This document shows positions 16,589 to 23,599 of a stretch of DNA of 33,996 nt, piece after piece. Source of the stretch: Pirellulaceae bacterium (lineage in GTDB: Bacteria > Planctomycetota > Planctomycetia > Pirellulales > Pirellulaceae); assembly GCA_030748485.1 (NCBI GenBank), contig JASMLW010000395.1, positions 1-33,996 on the forward strand. Direction: 5' to 3'. A program made the position numbers and the translations under genes. Numbering within the stretch: position 1 is the first letter of the stretch; each line of letters begins with the position of its first letter. Under the pieces are notes generated by a model, which saw only the letters and a list, made by a program, of their open reading frames with translations, ran no database searches and was not told where the DNA came from.

Positions 16589-17590
16589 ATGAACTCAAGA
16601 CTCGTCACTTGCAGCGCGGAGCGAGGACTCTCAGCCGATGCCGGCGGCCGACAGGAGCAGACGCACTCCGCCATCTGCCGCCGCCAGTGGTTGTTGGCGG
16701 CCTCGGCCATCACACTCGCCGGCCCCAGGCGGCTGCGGGCGGCGACTCCCGCGGGCATCGGGTTGGGATTCAGCCTCTACGGCGCGCGATCGATGACCAC
16801 CGTGGACGCGATCGCCGCGTGTCACAAGATCGGCTACGACTGCGTCGAACTGCCGGTGATGCCGGACTGGCCGGGCGATAGCGGCAAATGGAACGGAGCC
16901 AAGTACGACGAAACCATCGCGGCGCTCAAGGATCACAACATGCGGCTGTCGGCGCTGATGGAAAACCTGCCGCTGCTCGGCGATCAGGCGCACCGCCGGC
17001 AAAGTCTCGTCCGTCTCGAGCGGGCGGCCGAAGTCGGCCAGCGGCTGGGAGTCGCGCGGCCGGTCATTGAAACGATCCTCGGCGGCCGTCCCCAGAATTG
17101 GAAACGCGACCAGGCGCCGATGGCGAAGGAACTGGAGGCTTGGGCGAAGTCCGCGGAGAAACACCGATACGCCGTCGCCATCAAGGCTCATGTGGGCGGC
17201 GCGATGCACTTGCCCGAACATCCGGTCGCGCTGGCTGAGAAGATCGGCAGCCCGTCGTTGCGGTGCGCCTATGACTTCAGCCATTTTCAACTGCGCAATG
17301 TGGATCTCATCGAGTCGCTCAGGACCTTGCTGCGATACTCAATCTTCATCCATGTGAAAGACGCCCGCGGCGACGCCAAACGAGTGCAGTTCCTGCTGCC
17401 CGGTCAGGGTACGATCGACTACCACAAGTACTTGACGTTCGTCAATCGGCGCAAATATCGGGGCGACATGGTCGTCGAAGTCAGCGGCCAGATTCACTCG
17501 AAGCCCGGTTACGATCCGATCGCCGCGGCCACCGACAGCTACCGATCGCTGGCGAAGTCGTTCGCCGACGCCGGCATCCGTCGCGGCTGA
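16589..17590 (+). CDS. exported sugar phosphate isomerase/epimerase-like TIM-barrel protein
   Basis: A 333-residue protein of the AP-endonuclease-2/xylose isomerase-like TIM barrel family. The barrel begins near residue 57 (GIGLGFSLYGARSMTTVDAIAACHKIGYDCVELPV) and shows typical late strands (CAYDFSHFQL, FIHVKDARGD, GDMVVEVSGQ) that supply metal-binding Asp/His/Glu residues. The N-terminus is long: residues 31-50 contain CRRQWLLAASAITLAG, resembling a twin-arginine signal, so export is likely. The open frame extends to 16412 without an ATG; the ATG at 16589 is chosen because ACAGGAT lies about 10 nt before it. It sits next to another Tat-exported sugar enzyme, suggesting periplasmic carbohydrate processing. 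The precise reaction is not deducible. Confidence 0.82.
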   Translation: MNSRLVTCSAERGLSADAGGRQEQTHSAICRRQWLLAASAITLAGPRRLRAATPAGIGLGFSLYGARSMTTVDAIAACHKIGYDCVELPVMPDWPGDSGKWNGAKYDETIAALKDHNMRLSALMENLPLLGDQAHRRQSLVRLERAAEVGQRLGVARPVIETILGGRPQNWKRDQAPMAKELEAWAKSAEKHRYAVAIKAHVGGAMHLPEHPVALAEKIGSPSLRCAYDFSHFQLRNVDLIESLRTLLRYSIFIHVKDARGDAKRVQFLLPGQGTIDYHKYLTFVNRRKYRGDMVVEVSGQIHSKPGYDPIAAATDSYRSLAKSFADAGIRRG

Positions 17591-17726
17591 GACGACGATG
17601 AGATTGCGCTCTTCCTCTTTCCACCGGAGGGTCTTGCACGCGGGGAATTGATGAGCCAACCTATCGACCTTGGCTAGCCGCGCGACAAGACCAGAAAAGA
17701 CCAGACACCGGGAAGGGGCCGTAGAG

Positions 17727-18293
17727 ATGGCGAAGATCTTGATGCCGTTGGGCGACGCCACCGAAGCGCTCGACACCTTCTATCCGTTCTTCCGTCTCGC
17801 AGAGGACGGTTACGACGTCGTCGTCGCCGGCCCCGACGCGCGACTCTACCACACGGTCCTGCACGAAATCCCGCCCGACAGCAGCGTTCCCTGGGACATC
17901 ACTCAGGAACGTCCCGGGTACTTCATCAAAGCGGATGTCGCCTTCCGCGATCTCAATCCCGACGACTACGCGGGCATGTTCATCTCCGGGGGACGAGCGC
18001 CGGAGTACATCCGTTACGACCAAGACCTGCTGCGGACGACCAAGGCGATCAACGACGCGGGCAAGCCGATCGCCTGCGTCTGCCACGGAATCGAGATTCT
18101 CACCGCCGCCAACATCATTCAGGGAAAGACCGTGACGACGGTCGCCAAATGCGCGCTGGACGCCCAGCAGGGCGGAGCCAGTTACGTGGACCAGGCAACC
18201 GTCCGCGAGGGGAATCTGATCACCGCCCGAACGTGGCACGACAACGCGCCGTTGATGCGGCAATTCATGGGCATGCTGGCCGAGGCGAGCTAG
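17727..18293 (+). CDS. DJ-1/PfpI family protein
   Basis: A 188-residue protein of the DJ-1/PfpI superfamily (class I glutamine amidotransferase-like fold), which includes deglycases, chaperones and proteases. The nucleophile elbow is IACVCHGIEIL, with the expected Cys119-His120-Gly; the partner Glu is probably Glu13 in the first loop (DATEALDTFYPF). An FISGGRAPEYIR segment matches the family's oxyanion region. No signal peptide, so it is cytoplasmic. The ATG at 17727 is preferred over the upstream one at 17670 because GGAAGGGG precedes it by about 9 nt and the mature fold starts there. Its stop overlaps that of the convergent gene by four bases (CTAG). Confidence 0.88.
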   Translation: MAKILMPLGDATEALDTFYPFFRLAEDGYDVVVAGPDARLYHTVLHEIPPDSSVPWDITQERPGYFIKADVAFRDLNPDDYAGMFISGGRAPEYIRYDQDLLRTTKAINDAGKPIACVCHGIEILTAANIIQGKTVTTVAKCALDAQQGGASYVDQATVREGNLITARTWHDNAPLMRQFMGMLAEAS

Positions 18294-19528
18294 CGAATCG
18301 GCAGCCCGCGATCCAGCCGGCGGCGCGCGCTCTCGATCGCGCTCTCCTGCGGTTCGCTCTCTTCCGGTTCGCTCTCTTGCGGTTCGCTCTCTTGCGGTTC
18401 GCTCTCTTCCGCCGCATCGCCCGCCTCGGAGTCATCCGCCGCCGTCGCGTCCGACTCTTCCTCTTCCTCGTCGACGATGGCGTCCGCCGGGGTGGGGTCG
18501 ATGTTCAACCACTTCTTGCGGATGTCCTCGGAAACCGACTCGCGCCAGATCGCCAGGATGTTGTCGACGTCGACGTGCGGGTTGCCGCGCTCGTTGCCCT
18601 CTTCACCGGCGTTGCGAGGTTTGAGCGGCGACCAAAGCATGTCGATGTTGGCGCTGTCGCGGTAATAACGGCCACCCTTGATCACGCCGTCGGCGGTCGT
18701 CTCGACGATGTAGTGAAAGACCATCGTTCGCGAGTAGTCGGGCCCGGAGTCGAACTCCCGACCGGTGTTCATTCGATAAGTCACGGTCGTGCGCACTTCG
18801 GTCTCGGTGTCGGAGATCTTTTCCAGCTTGGATTCGTATTTGTAGATCGGGTAGTTGATCACGACCTCGCCGACCGCCGACTCCATCCCCAGAGGATAGT
18901 TGCCGCGGCCCAACCAGTTGGACAGGACAACGTGCATCAGGCCGGGATTGATCACGGCGTCTTCGCCACCCAAGAACTCGGAGTCGCAATACATGTAGAT
19001 CTCGGCCAGCAACCCCTTGATGTCGGCGGGAGTAAACCGGACACCGTTGCGAACGACGCTCTTGGTCGGTTCGGCGTGGCGGATTGCGGCGGCTGTCCAA
19101 CCATTGCAGTGCCCGTACCAAGACGGTTGCCGCTCGCTGCGCAGTCGCGCGAAGAGCCCGCCGCGAAACAGCCCGCGCCGTCGAGGCCGGTCGGCGACCG
19201 CTTCCAGACTGCGCAATCGGCGTCTGTCGCCGACGTCCTCTTTCTCCCAGGCGGCGGCGGCGAGCCCATCGTTGAAGGCGCGGTCGTACTTGATCATGGC
19301 GCGAATCGTGCCGCCGCCTTTGTCCGGGTAATCGTGACCCGAATAAGGCACCCGGTAGTCCTCAACCGCGCCTTTGGTGGGCAGTTCGGAGAGGTTCCAC
19401 TCGAGCTTGCCGCCCCACCAATGTTCGAAGTTCTGGTCCTGGTACTCGACCTCGTCCTTTTTGATTGTCCCTGCGTTCGCCAGGTTGGCAATTGAGAAGA
19501 TGAAGAGTGTGGCAACGACCAATCGCAT
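18290..19528 (-). CDS. exported transglutaminase-elicitor-like protein with acidic repeat tail
   Basis: A 412-residue protein with a signal peptide (cut after LANA, residue 19). The body resembles the transglutaminase elicitor family (Pfam TGase_elicitor, known from oomycete GP42): WYGHCNGWTAAAIR with candidate nucleophile Cys141, then NPGLMHVVLSNWLG with candidate His199, and EVVINYPIYKYE. The acidic third residue is less certain: where the family as I remember it has Asp, this protein has Glu216. Such enzymes join Gln to Lys side chains. Residues from about 345 onward are a strongly acidic tail, with tandem SEPQE pentapeptides. It has its own promoter (19581-19608) behind the terminator of the upstream AAQK-repeat gene. 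Activity is inferred, not shown. A structural role without catalysis is possible. Confidence 0.78.
   Translation of the reverse strand: MRLVVATLFIFSIANLANAGTIKKDEVEYQDQNFEHWWGGKLEWNLSELPTKGAVEDYRVPYSGHDYPDKGGGTIRAMIKYDRAFNDGLAAAAWEKEDVGDRRRLRSLEAVADRPRRRGLFRGGLFARLRSERQPSWYGHCNGWTAAAIRHAEPTKSVVRNGVRFTPADIKGLLAEIYMYCDSEFLGGEDAVINPGLMHVVLSNWLGRGNYPLGMESAVGEVVINYPIYKYESKLEKISDTETEVRTTVTYRMNTGREFDSGPDYSRTMVFHYIVETTADGVIKGGRYYRDSANIDMLWSPLKPRNAGEEGNERGNPHVDVDNILAIWRESVSEDIRKKWLNIDPTPADAIVDEEEEESDATAADDSEAGDAAEESEPQESEPQESEPEESEPQESAIESARRRLDRGLPIR
18351..18410 (-). repeat. four 15-bp repeats encoding an acidic pentapeptide
   Basis: Four 15-bp units (plus-strand GGTTCGCTCTCTTGC or ...TTCC) inside the 3' end of the transglutaminase-like gene, encoding repeated S-E-P-Q/E-E. 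They form part of the disordered acidic tail of that protein. Confidence 0.92.
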
Positions 19529-19580
19529 CGTAGGGTCTCCGAGGATATGGCAGACTTTGTAGGGGTGGGGCGAGGTAGGT

Positions 19581-19608
19581 GTTATACGTCGCTCAGGTCA
19601 TTTGTCGA
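19581..19608 (-). promoter_or_regulatory. sigma70-like promoter for the transglutaminase-like gene
   Basis: On the minus strand TCGACA (complement of 19603-19608) and TATAAC (complement of 19581-19586) each match consensus at five of six positions with a 16-bp spacer. The predicted start is near 19574, about 45 nt before the ATG at 19528. It lies directly behind the terminator of the upstream gene, so the two genes appear to be separately transcribed. Confidence 0.5.
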
Positions 19609-19632
19609 AGCGTTGGGACGAAAATATTAAAC

Positions 19633-19672
19633 AAAAAAAAAGAGACGGTTTCACGCAGAAACCGTCCCTTTT
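19633..19672 (-). terminator. intrinsic terminator of the AAQK-repeat gene
   Basis: Perfect 9-bp stem GACGGTTTC (19644-19652) / GAAACCGTC (19658-19666) with a 5-nt loop, extended by weaker A-T pairs. On the minus strand it is followed by nine U residues (A-run at 19633-19641). It lies 27 bp beyond the stop of the gene at 19700. Confidence 0.88.
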
Positions 19673-19699
19673 AACTCTTGTAGCGGTATTTCCGTTCGC

Positions 19700-20173
19700 T
19701 TAGCGACGGAGACGACCACTGATACGAGCGCTCTTTTGAGCAGCACCCTTCTGGGCGTGCTTTTGGGAGTGCTTTTGAGCGTGCTTCTGAGCAGCGCCCT
19801 TTTGAGCGGCGCCCTTTTGAGCAGCGCCCTTCTGAGCAGCGCCACCCTTTTGGGCCGCACCCTTTTGGACGGGCTTCACGCCGCCCTTTTGCGCCGCGCC
19901 ACCCTTTTGGGCCGCGCCGCCTTTTTGAGCCGCGCCACCCTTTTGGGCTGCGCCGTCTTTTTGGGCCGCGCCACCCTTTTGGGCCGCGCCGTCCTTTTGA
20001 GCAGCGCCGCCCTTTTGGGCCGCGCCGTCTTTTTGGGCCGCGCCGTCCTTTTGGGCTGCGCCGTCCTTCTGAGCTGCGCCTTTCTGCGCGGCATCCTTCT
20101 GCTCTTGAGCCGAAGCGATCGCCGGGCCGATCAAAAGCGCACCCACCGCAACTAAGATACTCAGTCGCTGCAT
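19700..20173 (-). CDS. exported basic AAQK-repeat protein
   Basis: A 157-residue low-complexity protein. Residues 1-23 are a clear signal peptide (LSILVAVGALLIGPAIASAQ, cut after ASA). Almost all the rest is built of A-A-Q-K units, nineteen by eye, joined by G, DG or GG. A variant (GGVKPVQK) sits near the middle and a run of HAQK/HSQK units near the end; the tail is Arg-rich. The mature protein is strongly basic and should be unfolded. A very strong Shine-Dalgarno AGGAGG (complement of 20181-20186) sits 7 nt before the ATG, and a strong terminator follows, so expression is probably high. Each unit offers one Gln and one Lys, and the next gene encodes a transglutaminase-like protein; a cross-linking substrate is a reasonable hypothesis. 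It could instead be a simple cationic envelope or DNA-binding protein. Confidence 0.82.
   Translation of the reverse strand: MQRLSILVAVGALLIGPAIASAQEQKDAAQKGAAQKDGAAQKDGAAQKDGAAQKGGAAQKDGAAQKGGAAQKDGAAQKGGAAQKGGAAQKGGAAQKGGVKPVQKGAAQKGGAAQKGAAQKGAAQKGAAQKHAQKHSQKHAQKGAAQKSARISGRLRR
19733..20098 (-). repeat. 18-bp and 15-bp tandem repeats encoding AAQK units
   Basis: In-frame tandem repeats of mostly 18 bp (G/D-G-A-A-Q-K), shifting to 15 bp (G-A-A-Q-K) and 12 bp (H-A-Q-K) towards the C-terminus. Codons for the same residue vary between units (for example GGC/GGT and AAA/AAG), so the array is not a very recent perfect amplification and the amino-acid pattern appears maintained. Confidence 0.93.
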
Positions 20174-20602
20174 CTTTGCTCCTCCTAGTAGATTCTCAGT
20201 CTTAACTCGACATCCTAAACAACACGGTTGCTCTGACCGTAAAACTTCGCCATTTTAGGCCACTGCACAACCAATTGCTAGCGGGGGGAGTTGGCCAATT
20301 ACCAACATTACAAATCGAGGCCTCAGGGATCGGTAATGTTTGGCAATCGTTAAGGTTTTACAGCACGAAGCCCCAAACCGCCATTCTCTCCTCAAACATA
20401 GTCCAAGTTGTTGAGCCGCGCGTTGTTGTTCAGAAAAATTCGCCTATTCCCCTCAGTTTACCAAAACTGACATACCGCAGATTGGAACACAACTGGCGAA
20501 CTTTCCCACATTTAAGTCGGCGCCTCTGCACGACGGAATCACCTCCGAGGTGCGAATTGCGATGAATCCGCATCTTGAACGCGCCGCAAGTGGCGATTAG
20601 CA

Positions 20603-20651
20603 CGCCTGAATCGGTCGCCCTAAGGGCGTCCGGCACCAGTGATTCAAGGCG
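20603..20651. repeat. imperfect palindrome
   Basis: CGCCTGAATC (20603-20612) pairs with GATTCAAGGCG (20641-20651) with one bulged base. Inside, GGT/ACC and GCC/GGC continue the pairing, and a separate perfect small hairpin, CGCCCT-A-AGGGCG (20616-20628), forms the tip. It could be a mobile-element relic or a structured RNA element; no gene lies close enough to make it an obvious terminator. Confidence 0.5.
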
Positions 20652-20704
20652 AAAGTGGAAGCAGTCGACAAAACCGGCGCGACCGGACCATGCTTGTCTT
20701 TCAC

Positions 20705-21017
20705 ACTTGTGGCGTTGAGGATGTGGGGCTTCCCTGGTTGGATTCCAGCGACCAACGGGAGCGGGCGAACGAGACCGAGCGGCAGCTCGCTTTGTGTGTG
20801 GCACTGCCACTTGTGGCGTTGAGGATGTGGGGTTTCCCTGGTTGGATTCCAGCGACCAAGGGGAGCGGGCGAACACTCTCGAGCGGCGGCTCACTTCGTG
20901 TGTGGCACTGCCACTTGTGGCGTTGAGGATGTGGGGCTTCCCTGGTTGGATTCCAGCGACCAACGGGAGCGGACGAAGGAAGACCGAGCGGCAGCTCGCT
21001 TTGTGTGTGGCACTGCC
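20705..21017 (+). repeat. three tandem copies of a 104-bp intergenic repeat
   Basis: Units start at 20705, 20809 and 20913 (ACTTGTGGCGTTGAGGATG), spaced 104, 104 and, to a partial fourth start at 21018, 105 bp. The units differ at few positions, mainly in the segment following GAGCGGGCGAAC. Each boundary carries the perfect inverted repeat GTGGCA-C-TGCCAC, and a second one, GAGCGGCAGCTC-like, lies about 20 bp before it. An inverted single copy is at 26762-26870. No coding function is credible. Confidence 0.93.
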
Positions 21018-21121
21018 ACTTTTGGCCACGGGGGGGATATAAGAGAGGCTGGAACGCTTGGATTTCGGGCGTCAGCTGGGGTCGGGCCCGTAACTTGTTG
21101 GACCCCATTGCTTTGTAATAA

Positions 21122-21195
21122 TGGGCCGTACTGGACTCGAACCAGTGACTTCCGCCTTGTAAGGGCGGCGCTCTAGCCAACTGAGCTAACGGCCC
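21122..21195 (-). tRNA. tRNA-Val (anticodon UAC)
   Basis: A 74-nt cloverleaf on the minus strand. Acceptor GGGCCGT pairs with ACGGCCC, discriminator A. The D stem is GCTC/GAGC. The anticodon stem is CCGCC/GGCGG with loop CTTACAA, giving anticodon UAC, which reads valine GUA and related codons. The T stem is ACTGG/CCAGT with loop TTCGAGT. The 3' CCA is not encoded and must be added after transcription. Its own promoter lies immediately upstream. Confidence 0.96.
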
Positions 21196-21209
21196 CGAAT
21201 TGGGCGGTC

Positions 21210-21239
21210 ATCCTAATGCTGACTTGGCCGGAATGTCAA
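21210..21239 (-). promoter_or_regulatory. promoter of tRNA-Val
   Basis: On the minus strand, a perfect TTGACA (complement of 21234-21239) and TAGGAT (complement of 21210-21215) are separated by 18 bp. Transcription would start near 21203, about 8 nt before the mature tRNA 5' end. This agrees with the tRNA being expressed as a single-gene unit. Confidence 0.62.
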
Positions 21240-21275
21240 CGCAACTCAAACCACGCCAAGGGATAACAACCACAG

Positions 21276-22259
21276 ATGAATGTTCTTGCTGATCTTGCCG
21301 GAGGCCTCGCCTTGGCCGTCCATCTCCTCTGCGTCAATGTAGCGACCGCCGGGCCGTTGGTCTGCATCTGGCTGGAGTGGCGCGAGCGGCACGATCCGGT
21401 CGCCGGCCGTTTGGGACGGTTCTTGGCGTGGAAATCTTTCGCCCTGCTGTTGGTTGGCGGAGGTCTCGGGGTATTGGTCGGCGTCGCCGTTTGGGGCGAT
21501 GGCTTTCGCGTCGCCCTGCGGCTGCTCAGCTACAAGCTCCAGTTCGGCGTCTGGGAATACCTGTTTTCCGTCGTGTTGATGTTGGCGCACGCCATCTGGT
21601 GGTCGCGGGCGCCCCAAGCGGGCGACGCCGTCCGTGGAGTTCGCATGTTGCTCGCCGTGCTGGCGGGGTCCAACCTGCTTTATCACTTTCCATTCTTGTT
21701 CGTCGTCTTGTCGAACATCGCCAACGGCGGCATCACCGCCACGGAGCATGTCAACCACTCGACGTTTCGTTCATTGATGGCCAGCGGCGATGTCTTACCG
21801 CGCTCGGTGCACTTTGGTCTCGCCTGCTTCGCCGTCACCGGAGTCACGTTGCTTTTGTACTTGGCGCGAATGCGGCGAAAAGGGCAGATCGAGGCGTCGG
21901 AAGGTCAGGCCCTCGGCGCGGCCTGTGCGCGCATGGCGTTGACGCCCACACTCGCGCAGATCCTGGTGGGGATGTGGTTGGCGATGAAGCTCCCCGCGGC
22001 GGGCATGAAGGCAATCATGGGACAAGACATGGTGGCGACGGCCACATTTCTTCTCTCTGTGCTGCTCGCTTTCTGGCTCATGCACCTACTTGCCTCATTG
22101 GCGCTGCGCGAGCAGACACAGAGCAAGGTCAATAAGGCGGCGCTCGTGATGGCGCTGGTCGTAGCGCTGATGTCGGTGGCGCTCGTTCGCATCAAGCGGG
22201 CGACGGCAGTGGGATTTGAGCCACCCGTCGTCCAGTCGGCGGGCGAAACGAACGATTAG
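21276..22259 (+). CDS. polytopic membrane protein of unknown function
   Basis: A 327-residue protein with about eight or nine membrane helices and short charged loops. Several His residues lie at or near helices (H17 in LAVHLLCVN, another in VLMLAHAIWW, others in LLYHFPFLF, ATEHVNHSTF and SVHFGLACF, and LMHLLASL), an arrangement reminiscent of haem-carrying quinol oxidase or cytochrome b-type subunits, but no family signature is clear enough to name. The C-terminus is hydrophilic. AAGGGA lies about 13 nt before the ATG. It begins 81 bp from the divergent tRNA-Val and precedes the epimerase-like gene by 47 bp. Confidence 0.72.
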   Translation: MNVLADLAGGLALAVHLLCVNVATAGPLVCIWLEWRERHDPVAGRLGRFLAWKSFALLLVGGGLGVLVGVAVWGDGFRVALRLLSYKLQFGVWEYLFSVVLMLAHAIWWSRAPQAGDAVRGVRMLLAVLAGSNLLYHFPFLFVVLSNIANGGITATEHVNHSTFRSLMASGDVLPRSVHFGLACFAVTGVTLLLYLARMRRKGQIEASEGQALGAACARMALTPTLAQILVGMWLAMKLPAAGMKAIMGQDMVATATFLLSVLLAFWLMHLLASLALREQTQSKVNKAALVMALVVALMSVALVRIKRATAVGFEPPVVQSAGETND

Positions 22260-22306
22260 ATCACTGCTAGATCACTGCGGGAGTTGACGGCAACAGAGGA
22301 AGCGCG

Positions 22307-23248
22307 ATGGCGGTCGAGTGCGTAGAAATTCGCGACGCCCAAACCGGCTCCCGCGCGCGGGTGTTGGTCGGATTCGGCATGAACTGTTTTGAGTTCATCG
22401 TCCGCGATGAGGCGGGCGAGATCGATCTCTTGTGGGCCGAAGAGTGCTTTGCGGACGGCGACAAACGAGCCTCCAGCAGCGGCGCGCCCCTCCTCTTTCC
22501 ATTTCCTGGTCGCATTCCCGGAACTCAACTGACTTGGGAGGGAAAGAGCTACGAATTGGAGGCGGGCGACGGCCGCGGGAACGCGATTCACGGCTTTGTC
22601 CACAACCGCCCCTGGCGGAACATCGAGCGAGCGGACAACCGAGTCGTCGGCGAGTTCCAAGCGTCAGTCGACGCCCCCGATGTTCTCGACCGCTGGCCGG
22701 CGGATTTCCATTTGCGCGTCGCTTATCAACTGTGCGGCAACCGACTCTCTTGCCATGTCGAAGCTACGAATCCAGACGATCATCCACTCCCCTGCGGCTT
22801 CGGATCGCATCCTTATTTCCGCCTGCCGCTCGGTGGCGAATCCGCGGATGACTGTCGCATTCAACTGCCGGTTCGCCGACAGTGGGAGTTAATCGAGATG
22901 TTGCCAACCGGCCGCATCACCGACGTTCCGCGAGCCGAAGAACTCCAAGCGGGATTAGCCTTTGGCCAGATGCAGTTCGACGACGTCTTTACGGACTTGC
23001 TGGCCGGCGACGAGCGAGTTGTCGCCACGATCCACGACCCGTCCTCCAAACGCGGTGTGAGCGTCTCATTCTCCAACTCATTTCGTGAATGCGTCGTCTA
23101 CAATCCGCCGCACCGGCAGGCGGTCTGCATTGAACCGTACACTTGCGTTCCCGGCGCCATCGCGCTGGACGACCCGACGAGCAAAGGGCTGATGATTCTC
23201 CAGCCCGGCGAGACATGGCGCGCGTCGATCGACATCGCACTTCTCTAG
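22307..23248 (+). CDS. aldose 1-epimerase (galactose mutarotase-like) protein
   Basis: A 313-residue protein of the galactose mutarotase-like fold, which interconverts the alpha and beta forms of aldoses. Seen: GAPLLFPFPGRIPGTQLTWEGKSYEL near residues 60-85, NAIHGFVHNRPW (about 93-104) with the first substrate His, CGFGSHPYFRLP (about 163-174) with the catalytic-type His, and CIEPYTCVPGAIAL (about 275) with the catalytic-type Glu. These residues are intact, so activity is likely, although sugar specificity is not predictable. No signal peptide: cytoplasmic. AGAGGAAG precedes the ATG by about 7 nt. It may share a transcript with the membrane protein upstream. Confidence 0.9.
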   Translation: MAVECVEIRDAQTGSRARVLVGFGMNCFEFIVRDEAGEIDLLWAEECFADGDKRASSSGAPLLFPFPGRIPGTQLTWEGKSYELEAGDGRGNAIHGFVHNRPWRNIERADNRVVGEFQASVDAPDVLDRWPADFHLRVAYQLCGNRLSCHVEATNPDDHPLPCGFGSHPYFRLPLGGESADDCRIQLPVRRQWELIEMLPTGRITDVPRAEELQAGLAFGQMQFDDVFTDLLAGDERVVATIHDPSSKRGVSVSFSNSFRECVVYNPPHRQAVCIEPYTCVPGAIALDDPTSKGLMILQPGETWRASIDIALL

Positions 23249-23599
23249 CGTCGACCAGTGACGCCTCTCTATTTGCGATCTACTGCGATTGCACCCCAAC
23301 ACAATCGTGCGGACCAATTACGCCAAACAAAAGTCATGGCTGTTGTGGAGTTTGGATCTGTCTCCGGCCGTTGGATTGCGTCGCGCGCCCCCCTCCAACC
23401 TCACTTCGTTTCGCACCGCCGCGGAGGCAATACTTTTTGCTCGACAGATGCCCGCCAATCGGGTGAAATGCAAACAGAAGTGCAAACAAGGGATCCACGG
23501 AGTGACTGGAACATCACAGACGCCGCTGTGACCGAATCACTCAACCACAAGTCGTTCACAAGTCGTTGCACCCGCACCCATTCACCAGGAACAGAAAAG
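23249..23599. other. 351-bp intergenic region
   Basis: The frame of the next gene stays open through this stretch, but the sequence before 23600 has no family-like features and the signal peptide starts at 23600. The only structure noticed is an 11-bp direct repeat (CACAAGTCGTT at 23546 and 23557). No convincing promoter or terminator was identified. Confidence 0.55.

Larger units (their letters stand above)
20174..21121. other. gene-free 948-bp region
   Basis: Open frames here are artefacts of repeated sequence. Contents: the leader and ribosome-binding site of the AAQK-repeat gene (to about 20190); roughly 400 bp of AT-richer sequence in which I see no gene or clear promoter; an imperfect palindrome at 20603-20651; three tandem 104-bp repeats at 20705-21017; then about 100 bp without recognisable features leading to the tRNA 3' end. 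Confidence 0.7.

Noticed and set aside
18149..19495. 448-codon plus-strand frame over the transglutaminase-like gene
   Set aside because: It is the mirror of the real minus-strand gene; its 'LRFALLRFALL' repeat is only the complement of the acidic pentapeptide repeat.
19736..20155. Plus-strand Leu/Ser-rich frame opposite the AAQK-repeat gene
   Set aside because: It has no start signals; the minus strand has a signal peptide, a strong ribosome-binding site and a terminator.
20705..21017. CRISPR array
   Set aside because: The units are 104 bp and contiguous, without short repeats separated by unique spacers, and no cas genes are present.
20701..21180. Open frames with repeated peptide blocks between 20430 and 21180
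   Set aside because: The repetition comes from the 104-bp DNA repeat; frames on both strands show it, some run into the tRNA, and none has a ribosome-binding site.
20705..21195. Repeat cluster next to a tRNA 3' end as an integrated element or att site
   Set aside because: No integrase and no duplicated tRNA end were seen; the repeats alone do not indicate an integrative element.
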